Shown piece after piece: positions 36,614 to 48,600 of a stretch of DNA of 64,000 bases (positions within the stretch are counted from its first letter, which is position 1; each line of letters begins with the position of its first letter). Under the pieces are notes generated by a model. It was not told the DNA's origin and searched no databases. It worked only from the letters and a program-made list of their open reading frames with translations. Position numbers and translations under genes: made by a program. Origin of the DNA: Arenicola marina (Eukaryota > Annelida > Polychaeta > Arenicolidae); assembly GCA_964019135.1 (NCBI GenBank), contig OZ025261.1:35950820-36014819 (forward strand), written 5' to 3'.

Positions 36614-39600
36614 ATGACGCGAGGGTGTCCGACCGGTCTACTCCAAGTGTTGCCGTATATTTTACTGCTTTACTCAGGCATTCTGTTAGTGTCTGTTGGT
36701 GCTGAAACTAGAGATGATTACATGGAAAGACGACATGAATTCATACACGCAGAAAACTCTGAACGAACGGGGGGACAACTTTTATTGTCCCCTGCCGAAC
36801 AAACGGTCAACAAACAGCTGATGAGCCAGAAAGCCATTGAAATGAAAGCAGCAAGACGAAACAGCTCTACCTTTCCGCCTGCGATGCACTTTTTCCATGC
36901 TAAACGTTACATCGATCAGAGTCCCATCTTCAAGTTCATCCAAAAAATGCCCAAAGGTCAGCAAAATAGTTCATTGCCAGGCAAACTATCACTTTATATT
37001 TGGTTTGCCAGCTTGTCATATTATTGTTCTTACTTGCATCTTGATCAGAAGTAAAGAGCATCAATAATAGACACAACACATCACATACGTCACATAGATT
37101 TCACTACAAACACTACTCTTCCTTTTCAAGCTTTTGGCTGCAAGGGAAGCCAAGATTAAGGGGGGGCATTAATGGGAGTTAGAGGGGGAGGGGGCCTCAA
37201 GGGCAGTCAAGATTAAGGGGTGGGGATGAATTAAGGGGAGAGGGGGATTCAAGGGAAGTCAAGATTAAGGGGGAGGGGGCCTCAAGGGAAGTCAAGATTA
37301 AGCGGGGCGTTAAGGGAAAGTGGGGAGGGTGACTCAAGGGAAGTCAAGATTAGGGGGGAGCCTCAAGGGGGGGGGGGGGCATTAAGTAGAGAGGGAGGGG
37401 GCCTCAAGGGCAATCTAGATTAAGAAGGTGGGTTAAGGGGAACATGGTCCCAAGGGAAGTCAAGATTAGGGGGCCAGGGGCGGGTAGTAAGGGGCAATGG
37501 AGAGTAAGTAGGGAGGGGCCTCAAGGGAAGTGGAGAGTAAGAAAGAAGGGGTCCTCAATGGAAGTTAAGATTAAGAGAGGCATGAAGGGAAATGGAGGGC
37601 CTCAAGAGAAGTCAAGAGTCTGGGGGGCATTAAGGGGAAGTGGAGAGTAAGGGGGAAGGGGGCCTCAAGGGAAGTCAAGATTAAGGGGGGGCGGGGTGGG
37701 TTAAGGGGCAGTGGAGAGTAAATGGGGAGGTGGCCTCAGGAGAAGTCAAGAGTAAGGGTGAGGGGAATTAAGGGGAAGTGGAGATTAAGTTGGAATGGGG
37801 CTTCAACGGAAGTGAAGATTAAGCCTATAATTCATGGAAAGTGGAGAGTAAGGGGGAAGGTGGCCTTAAATAGAAGACAAGATTAAGGGGGGCATTAAAG
37901 GGAAGTTGAGGGTAAAGGGGAGGCCTCCTCAATGAAAGTCAAGATTAAGGGGGGGGGGGTTAGGGGAAGTCAACAGTCTGGGGGGCATTAAGGGAAAGTA
38001 AGAGTAAGGGGGAAGGGGGCCCGAAGGGAAGTCACAATTAAGGGGAAGTGAAGAATAAGGGGGAAGGGGGACTCAAGGGAAGTCAAGATTAAGGGGGGGG
38101 CATTAAGGGGAAGTGGAGGAGGAGGGGGTCTCAAGGGCAGTCAAGATTAAGGGGGGACCTCAAGGGAAGTCAAGATTAAGGGGGGGATTAAGGCGAATTG
38201 GGGAGTAAGGGGGGAGGGGGACTCAAGGGAAGTCAAGATTAGGGGAGGTTACATTAAGGGGAAGTGGAGGAGGAGGGGGGGTCAAGAGCAGTCAACATTA
38301 AAGGGGGGGAGAGCTCAAGAGAAGTCTAGATTAAGGGGTGGGGGGGGGGATTAGGACAAATTGGGGAGTAAGGGGGGAGAGGGTCCGAAGGAAAGTCAAG
38401 AGTAAGGTGTGTGTGGGTTAAGGGTAAGGGGGCCTCAAGTGAAGTGAAGAGTAAGGGTGAGGGGAACTGAAGAGTAAGGGAGGAGGGGTCCTCAAGGGAA
38501 GTCAAGAGTAAGGGTGAGGGGAACTGAAGAGTAAGGGGGCCTCAAGTGAAGTGAAGAGTAAGGGTGAGGGGAACCGAAGAGTAAGGGAGGAGGGGTCCTC
38601 AAGTGAAGTCAAGAGTAAGGGTGAGGGGAGCCGAAGAGTAAGGGAGGAGGGGTCCTCAAGGGAAGTCAAGAGTAAGGGGTGTGTGGGTTAAGGGGAAGGG
38701 GGCCTCAAGTGAAGTGAAGAGTAAGGGTGAGGGGAACCGAAGAGTAAGGGAGGAGGGGTCCTCAAGGGAAGTCAAGAGTAAGGGGTGTGTGGGTTAAGGG
38801 GAAGGGGGCCTCAAGTGAAGTGAAGAGTAAGGGTGAGGGGAACCGAAGAGTAAGGGAGGAGGGGTCCTCAAGGGAAGTCAAGAGTAAGGGTGAGGGGAAC
38901 TGAAGAGTAAGGGGGCCTCAAGTGAAGTCAAGAGTAAGGGTGAGGGGAACCGAAGAGTAAGGGAAGAGGGGTCCTCAAGGGAAGTCAAGAGTAAGGGTGA
39001 GGGGAACTGAAGAGTAAGGGGGCCTCAAGTGAAGTCAAGAGTAAGGGTGAGGGGAACCGAAGAGTAAGGGAGGAGGGGGCCTCAAGGGAAGTCAAGAGTA
39101 AGGGTGAGGGGAACCGAAGAGTAAGGGAGGAGGGGTCCTCAAGGGAAGTCAAGAGTAAGGGTGAGGGGAACCGAAGAGTAAGGGAGGAGGGGGCCTCAAG
39201 GGAAGTCATGAGTAAGGGTGAGGGGAACCGAAGAGTAAGGGAGAAGGGGTCCTCAAGGGAAGTCAAGAGTAAGGGTGAGGGGAACTGAAGAGTAAGGGGG
39301 CCTCAAGTGAAGTCAAGAGTAAGGGTGAGGGGAACCGAAGAGTAAGGGAGGAGGGGGCCTCAAGGGAAGTCAAGAGTAAGGGTGAGGGGAACCGAAGAGT
39401 AAGGGGGGAGGGGTCCTCAAGGGAAGTCAAGAGTAAGGGTGAGGGGAACTGAAGAGTAAGGGGGGAGGGGTCCTCAAGGGAAGTCAAGAGTAAGGGTGAG
39501 GGGAACCGAAGAGTAAGGGAGGAGGGGGCCTCAAGGGAAGTCAAGAGTAAGGGTGAGGGGAACTGAAGAGTAAGGGGGCCTCAAGTGAAGTCAAGAGTAA

Positions 39601-42600
39601 GGGTGAGGGGAACCGAAGAGTAAGGGAGGAGGGGTCCTCAAGGGAAGTCAAGAGTAAGGGTGAGGGGAACCGAAGAGTAAGGGAGGAGGGGGCCTCAAGG
39701 GAAGTCAAGAGTAAGGGTGAGGGGAACCGAAGAGTAAGGGAGGAGGGGTCCTCAAGGGAAGTCAAGAGTAAGGGTGAGGGGAGCCGAAGAGTAAGGGGGC
39801 CTCAAGTGAAGTCAAGAGTAAGGGTGAGGGGAACCGAAGAGTAAGGGAGGAGGGGGCCTCAAGGGAAGTCAAGAGTAAGGGTGAGGAGAGCCGAAGAGTA
39901 AGGGGGCCTCAAGTGAAGTCAAGAGTAAGGGTGAGGGGAACCGAAGAGTAAGGGAGGAGGGGGCCTCAAGGGAAGTCAAGAGTAAGGGTGAGGGGAACCG
40001 AAGAGTAAGGGAGGAGGGGGCCTCAAGGGAAGTCAAGAGTAAGGGTGAGGGGAACCGAAGAGTAAGGGAGGAGGGGGCCTCAAGGGAAGTCAAGAGTAAG
40101 GGTGAGGGGAACCGAAGAGTAAGGGAGGAGGGGGCCTCAAGGGAAGTCAAGAGTAAGGGTGAGGGGAACTGAAGAGTAAGGGGGCCTCAAGTGAAGTCAA
40201 GAGTAAGGGTGAGGGGAACCGAAGAGTAAGGGAGGAGGGGGCCTCAAGGGAAGTCAAGAGTAAGGGTGAGGGGAGCCGAAGAGTAAGGGGGTCTCAAGTG
40301 AAGTCAAGAGTAAGGGTGAGGGGAACCGAAGAGTAAGGGAGGAGGGGGCCTCAAGGGAAGTCAAGAGTAAGGGTGAGGGGAACTGAAGAGTAAGGGAGGA
40401 GGGGGCCTCAAGGGAAGTCAAGAGTAAGGGTGAGGGGAACCGAAGAGTAAGGGAGGAGGGGGCCTCAAGGGAAGTCAAGAGTAAGGGTGAGGGGAACCGA
40501 AGAGTAAGGGAGGAGGGGTCCTCAAGGGAAGTCAAGAGTAAGGGTGAGGGGAACCGAAGAGTAAGGGAGGAGGGGGCCTCAAGGGAAGTCAAGAGTAAGG
40601 GTGAGGGGAACTGAAGAGTAAGGGAGGAGGGGGCCTCAAGGGAAGTCAAGAGTAAGGGTGAGGGGAACTGAAGAGTAAGGGAGGAGGGGGCCTCAAGGGA
40701 AGTCAAGAGTAAGGGTGAGGGGAACCGAAGAGTAAGGGGTGAGGGGTCCTCAAGGGAAGTCAAGAGTAAGGGTGAGGGGAACCGAAGAGTAAGGGAGGAG
40801 GGGGCCTCAAGGGAAGTCAAGAGTAAGGGTGAGGGGAACTGAAGAGTAAGGGGGCCTCAAGTGAAGTCAAGAGTAAGGGTGAGGGGAACCGAAGAGTAAG
40901 GGAGGAGGGGTCCTCAAGGGAAGTCAAGAGTAAGGGCGAGGGGAACCGAAGAGTAAGGGAGGAGGGGGCCTCAAGGGAAGTCAAGAGTAAGGGTGAGGGG
41001 AACCGAAGAGTAAGGGAGGAGGGGGCCTCAAGGGAAGTCAAGAGTAAGGGTGAGGGGAACTGAAGAGTAAGGGAGGAGGGGGCCTCAAGGGAAGTCAAGA
41101 GTAAGGGTGAGGGGAACCGAAGAGTAAGGGAGGAGGGGGCCTCAAGGGAAGTCAAGAGTAAGGGTCAGGGGAACCGAAGAGTAAGGGAGGAGGGGGCCTC
41201 AAGGGAAGTCAAGAGTAAGGGTGAGGGGAACTGAAGAGTAAGGGGGCCTCAAGTGAAGTCAAGAGTAAGGGTGAGGGGAACCGAAGAGTAAGGGAGGAGG
41301 GGTCCTCAAGGGAAGTCAAGAGTAAGGGTGAGGGGAACCGAAGAGTAAGGGAGGAGGGGGCCTCAAGGGAAGTCAAGAGTAAGGGTGAGGGGAACCGAAG
41401 AGTAAGGGAGGAGGGGGCCTCAAGGGAAGTCAAGAGTAAGGGTGAGGGGAACCGAAGAGTAAGGGAGGAGGGGGCCTCAAGGGAAGTCAAGAGTAAGGGT
41501 GAGGGGAACCGAAGAGTAAGGGAGGAGGGGGCCTCAAGTGAAGTGAAGAGTAAGGGTGAGGGGAACCGAAGAGTAAGGGAGGAGGGGGCCTCAAGGGAAG
41601 TCAAGAGTAAGGGTGAGGGGAACTGAAGAGTAAGGGGGCCTCAAGTGAAGTGAAGAGTAAGGGTGAGGGGAACTGAAGAGTAAGGGAGGAGGGGGCCTCA
41701 AGGGAAGTCAAGAGTAAGGGTGAGGGGAACCGAAGAGTAAGGGAGGAGGGGGCCTCAAGGGAAGTCAAGAGTAAGGGTGAGGGGAACCGAAGAGTAAGGG
41801 AGGAGGGGGCCTCAAGGGAAGTCAAGAGTAAGGGTGAGGGGAACCGAAGAGTAAGGGAGGAGGGGGTCTCAAGGGAAGTCAAGAGTAAGGGTGAGGGGAA
41901 CCGAAGAGTAAGGGAGGAGGGGGCCTCAAGGGAAGTCAAGAGTAAAGGTGAGGGGAACCGAAGAGTAAGGGAGGAGGGGGCCTCAAGGGAAGTCAAGAGT
42001 AAGGGTGAGGGGAACTGAAGAGTAAGGGGGCCTCAAGTGAAGTCAAGAGTAAGGGTGAGGGGAACCGAAGAGTAAGGGAGGAGGGGGCCTCAAGTGAAGT
42101 CAAGAGTAAGGGTGAGGGGAACCGAAGAGTAAGGGAGGAGGGGTCCTCAAGGGAAGTCAAGAGTAAGGGTGAGGGGAACCGAAGAGTAAGGGAGGAGGGG
42201 GCCTCAAGGGAAGTCAAGAGTAAGGGTGAGGGGAACTGAAGAGTAAGGGAGGAGGGGGCCTCAAGGGAAGTCAAGAGTAAGGGTGAGGGGAACTGAAGAG
42301 TAAGGGAGGAGGGGTCCTCAAGGGAAGTCAAGAGTAAGGGTGAGGGGAACTGAAGAGTAAGGGAGGAGGGGTCCTCAAGGGAAGTTAATATTAAGAGGGG
42401 CATGAAGGGAAAGTGGAGAGTAAGGGCGAGGGGCCTCAATGGAAGTCAAGATTAAGGGGGCGGAGCAGAGGAAGTCAAGAGTCTGGGGGGGTGGGGGGCA
42501 TTATGGGACAATGGAGAGTGTTAACATTGTTAGAAATTCTTTTTATTTGTGAAATCAAGTGTGCGCTGCAGGCTTCACGTAATCCCCCCCCCCCCCCCCA

Positions 42601-45600
42601 CCACTTCACTTTAAATTTGCATCCGACGGGCATGCGGCGTGTATCCATAGTATGGTCGTGCTAAGGAACATGTTATGCCCCTGCCACTGTCTGAATCGAC
42701 AAGCGATGCATTTAGGTGCAAAAGTGAACTTGACGAACACTTGAGCGCAGACCTGTGCCGGAGATGTCTTTTGTTATTATCGTCATAGTGTTTGCGTAGT
42801 ACTCAGCGTAGCTATAACTGAGGGTCTCCCAGTGGTAGCGGGTCATCTATTCGCATATAATTATACTACCTCTTAATTTACATCATTTATATGCTAGGCC
42901 TACATGACCCCGAGCGTGAGCTGCTGGCAGATTCAAGTGATTATTGAGTGGGCAAATGGGGGCATATTCACGTGTGGCGATTCCTTTGTGGCTTTGCTTT
43001 GTGTTAAAGACACGAAGAACACCAGGGAAGATCAGACGAAGATGTACTATATTATATAGCATATCGATTGAGTAACGTATTTTCGGGAAATAAATCCGAT
43101 ATATTCTATAGTAAGTATCATAGAATAAAACTATTTAATAGTGCATTCTCTGGAACTCAACTACTAGGTATATGTAGTATTGAAAACTATAGAATGATAG
43201 ATAGGTAGGTAGGTAGTTTCTTTGTCAAAAAGGCCATCAGGCGTATGGGACATAACAATGAACATAAACACATTTGTCACAAAATAATACATTTTCCGTG
43301 TTCTTAAATTTACGGCTGCGCACGGACACGTTTTTCTAAAGTGTGCGCAAACATCGCTAATTTTCTTAGGGTAAACCTATCTCCACTTGACATCAAAATA
43401 ATAAAGTTTTCCTATGTTGGGGGATTCCAAAAAGCGTTATCTATATATAAAAGTCTGATATCCATAAACTTCGGGCAACACATTAACACGTGGTATTCAT
43501 CTTCTATAACAACGACATGTCTTACTGCACAGTATTTACAACTTCGGTTTTCAAGTAACGTTCCATCACGACGACCTAATTCAATAGAGAGGCTATGAGC
43601 TGAGCATCTAAAACGCGAAAGAGATTTTCTAAGTTTAGCGACATTTACTCTGAGTAAATATACTTCAAAGGAGAATTGGTCCTTAAATGTATAAAATACA
43701 CTAAGACGACTTTGGTTCCTAACCATCATATTCCACTCTTCAATAAAACTGGTTTCTAATCTCTGGTTTAGCTCAGCAATAAATAGACTTTCGTGGAAAA
43801 CTGATTGGATAAATTAAAAATCATAGAGCCTTCTCTGAGCTAGCCCAGGATGATTTACTTTGATTTTCAAATTCTTTAAGCATGTTATAACAGCTTTTGA
43901 CATACCTATTATTTGGCATCCGTAATATCTTTAACCAGTACTTAATACACTTAACAGTGTAAATTTTTGCTACGGGTAACCTGCCACATTCCCCTAATGC
44001 GCGTCCGATGTTGACCTGGTTAGTCCCAATAATCTCTTACAAAACCTAGCTTGGACTTTCTCGATTTCCTTATACTCTTGATAATCCCAGATTTCGGCTC
44101 CATACGTGAGAATTGGCACGATAATTTTAACAAACAAAGTAAATGCTGCTTCTATAGGTAGACCGTTAAGTTTCTTATCAAGCCTGTAGATAGAGGCCAA
44201 TGCTCTGTTGGCTTGACCAGTCAGTGTTGAAACAGCTTTCAACCATCTAAGTGTGCTAGTTAATACCAGGCCTAAATATTTATACGACGATACAACTTTT
44301 AACGGTTCACCATCGAAAAACCATCGTTCATTTGCTTTAACTATTCCTCCTCTCCGAAATACCATGACTTGCTTTTTGTTCATATTCACTTTTTAACTCC
44401 ACTTCTTACAATATGCCTCTAAGATATTTATCGTTTGTTGCAGACGTCCTACAGTATCCGCGCAGTTTGCTAAATCATCGGCAAACATGAGTGATATTAT
44501 GTTTGGGGCATCATTGCTTACGTAGATACCTGGGCAGTTAGAATTTGATAACTGAATTTGATAGACATTTACAATATCACATTTCACCGTGGTGTATCGA
44601 CGGACGGACTGTTGATATTGAGATGTCAGAAGTCTAATGCTTTGAGATGATACACTTTAGATGATATATATCATGGCATATGCAATAAAACCCTCCCGAA
44701 CCCAGTATATGTTGGCCGAATGCCATTGTCCTAATTGGCCGTATCGTGGATTTTATCCGGTAACAGTTTTGTAGTAGACAGTTATTCCAAATGAAACTTA
44801 CAAAATACTGGTTTGCAACCGTAATGACACAATATTCCTAATATTTCCAAAGATGCGACGTTTTCTTGAATGTTTAACAGTTCAGCCGTTGAGATTCATC
44901 GCTTAACTTGTGATGAAAACCGAATGCAGAACAATCGTCGTGAGACCTACCTACCAAGCATTCTTGCTCTTGTGAAGTAAAGACGTCTTTGTTGGTCTGG
45001 GAACGTTCATCGTATGCAAGATAAAAGCATTCACAGGGATGTGCTCTACGGTGAACTCGCCGCCGGCAAAAGGCCAACTGGACGGCCAAAGCTTAGGTTT
45101 TAAGGATGTTTGCAAGCGTGGCATGAAGGCTTTCGGCATTGATCCAGATTTTTGAGAATATCTAGCATCACAAGAGAGGGGATAGGCACGTGTCGTGCGT
45201 GAGGGAATGGCCCACCACGGCTTTAGTTTGAGAAATTGGATTTGAAACGCCAATCTAGGCGTCCACCAGCGAGCAAAAACCAAGACCTATCGACAGGTCA
45301 CCGATGCGACGACTGCGGTAAGCTTTGTCGATCACAGATAGGCTTATTCACTTATAAGCGTAAATGCCGCGTTACAAATCGTATAACTTAAACCAAAACG
45401 AAGCTGCAAACCCATCGTCTGTCGCATACGGACGGATGCCAACCACCAGGCAAAGCATTGTCATGGCTTTGCTAGAATAATCGTCGTCAAGCAGAAAATA
45501 GTGGCTGGTTTTGTAGCGAAATGGTTGTCAAGGAAACATGTTGACATGGCTTTTGTAGAACAATCGTTGGGATTAGAACAGTCGTCGTCAAACAAGAGGT

Positions 45601-48600
45601 ATGCATGGATATGTGTGGATAAATCGTCGTCAAGCAAGAAATAGGACTAAGAAATGTTAACATGGTTTTGCATAAAAATATCGTTGTCAAGCAGCGAAGT
45701 TGCAATGGCCTGTGTAGAACAAGCGTCGTCAAGCCAAGGTGATATTGAGAAAGTCGTTATAATGGTATGTTTTATTTAGAACAATCAGCGTACACCAGGG
45801 AATTTGAAATGACTTGTTTTAGCCCTAACCTGGACATTCTCGTTTTGTTGAGATAATACGTCTAAAGTGATCTACAGAACTTTATTTCGTCGAATAGCTG
45901 TCGTTTCAACATCTATTTTGTCTACATCAGTTTTGTAGATATGTTGCCACTGATACTGATCGAACGAAATAGGTCTGATTGGCAGAAAGCGGGCGGGGGG
46001 GTTGTGGCACCTAAATTTCGATAATCACAGAGGGGTGGGGCGGGGGCAATCCCTATGCCACACAAGTATAGTAGGTGTCCCTCCATCCGGACCCGTCTGC
46101 ATACCTCCCACGCCGTCTATTTATCGTGGTATACCTTTTGTGAAGACCGGGTGTCACGAATCCTGAGATTTCATCACATGTCGTCATTTGGTGTTGTAAC
46201 TGTGTCACCTGTCCAGTGAACCTACATGTGTCGTTGGTTTTGTAAAGCTCGCCAAGCAGAATGTACTTCTGTTGCACAAAATCAAGTTTTTGTATAAATG
46301 TAACTTTCGTCGTGACAAACACGTATTCTGTCCACGGCAGCTTATCCTGTTGTGAAAAAGGTAATGCGGTAACGGGATATGCTTCTGCAAAGACAAAATA
46401 CACTTTGGTTGGCCAAAATATTATTTGGTATGGACAACAATTGCTTTTGTCAACAGAAAGTTTTTTTCGACGAAATGAATGACTTTTGACGACGGAATGA
46501 AGGAGCTTACACGTGGCGTTCCATTATCGTCGTCGAAGAGGAAACATGAAATGTTTGCATATAACAATAGCAAGAGGCGTCCATAGCAGAATCCACAGTT
46601 TCAGCGTAGCGCGCTATTATATGATAATGGTTATTGCAACAATAGTGAGATTCAATATGACGAAACAGACAATGCATATTTATATTCTGGTACTTTTAGA
46701 AGGAGCTTCCCTGGCTCAGATAATAAGCGGGCTGAGCTGCAGATGAACAGATCAGGAGTACAAACCCTAGAACCTGCGTCTGTGGCATGTTTCATTCAAT
46801 CCCTTTGCATTGTCCCGGGAGGTTCCCTGGCTCAATTTAGTCTTCTATCCATGCCCACAGGCAGCCTCAAGCACCAAACATTGCTCTTCAGTAAAGATAA
46901 TCTTTGACCTCCTCCATTGTTTACAGTGACTTTCACTCTTGGTATATTTAACCCACGCTTGTATCTTTACGATTTTCTATGACGTACTATGTGGTACGAT
47001 GACGGGGTATATTGTGTTTATGTCATCGTGCGCAGGCGCAGTGTTACACGTCCACGACGCGGCACTCACCGACACCCATTGGCTGATCAAGCGAGCCACG
47101 TACGATCCCCATTGCTACATGTGCCACGACGAAGAGGGACTCGTTCACTTCGAGTTCTTCAAGAAGCACCCGAAACACAACAAGACTCTATGGTTTGATA
47201 GTAAACTGCATGAGGGTATGTATATATATATATTGCATATTTTGCGTCTGAGCTTGCTTACTATTTTGTCTGTGTTTTTGTTTTTTTAATTGACAAAAGC
47301 ACAAACTGCTAAAGATTTTGCTAAGCACGTTTATGCTTTGATTTTTTAGTCAGAATGGGATGTTTTTTTTATATAGCTTACCTATTTATCTACATTCCCG
47401 AATGTCTATGTTGTGTCTTCATTGCACAATACAGTTACTGGCTAAGCTTATTTTTGCTTTTCATTTTGTGGCTTTGTTACCCTGAGTGGTTTTCTGTAAA
47501 TGATGATGTTGCTGCTGCAGATCGTTCGGAACAATTGGCTGACGTAAACGATAAGGAAGGCCATGTATTTAATGTCCTGAGCAATACTTGCTATAGATCG
47601 TCTAGAGGTAGGAGAGTTCGGGGGAATTCAAGTTATCTCTTGCTTTACTTCTGGCCCTCATGTACACAAGTTAATTGCCGTATTATAAGTTGTAATGTGC
47701 CTTTTGATTAGGCAGATTTACCTTCCTGTGGTGAGGGTAATGTACTCGGGCTGAGGATGGATGGAGGATTGCATGAGGATTTCATATTGATTTACATTAA
47801 TCAATTCTGAAACAGATTGATGCATGCCATGCTTCCTGCACGTATGTTGCAGTCAATGTTCATTGATTGTTTTTAGACATTGCACAATACTATTGCAATA
47901 TATATAGATCAAAAGATATATAGATTGATGTTAATAGATAAGATAATTAACCAATATCCCTCTTTAAATCTGGGATCTGAGCCTCGAGTTTGTGTCACAT
48001 ATCTGTTCTAAGAATGTATCTTGTATATAGTCCATAGGTCCCAAACAATTTTGCCATAGGGTCTAACTGTTCTCCCCTAGATATAGCACTGTTACAATGG
48101 TTCCATTGATCATAAGGGGTTCTGTAAGTGACGTCACATGCCGTCTGCGCCCACCCCTAGAAACAACCATTGTGGCTACAACGCGATGGATGTTTTGGAT
48201 ATGAAGGTACTGTTAGAGTTGAAAACCATATGGAATAGATGTTTGGGGTGTACCTTCATACTCATGCTAGTTTTAATCGAAAGACGCTGGTTTTCTGTGC
48301 GTTTCACGCCGTTACAAAGAGCTCCCCATGTTTTGTATATAGGGCGGTGAAGTGTCATGTACCCAAAACCGGATTCGCTGGAGGTGAGCGCGCGCTGTCT
48401 GTTATGTCACTTACAGACCCTATTACCACTATTACTGCACGCCACGCTGATGCGATAATCATAAAACCTACGAAAGATAGATGTATTATTTAAATAATAA
48501 CATAATAATATTACTCCTCTTTAGAATTTCATTATACATTAACTAATATATTCTTCTTGCTTAATGATTTGTAAATCTATTATTATCCAGTTAATAACAT

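Noticed and set aside
38985-42439. Series of minus-strand frames repeating [19 protein letters not shown]
   Set aside because: The 57-bp satellite gives 19-codon periods; frames end wherever the short variant unit occurs.
47355-47711. 118-residue hydrophobic protein in ADA2 intron 2
   Set aside because: The hydrophobic N-terminal part comes from T-rich intron sequence. Only the 87-nt core with splice signals was kept, as a possible cassette exon.
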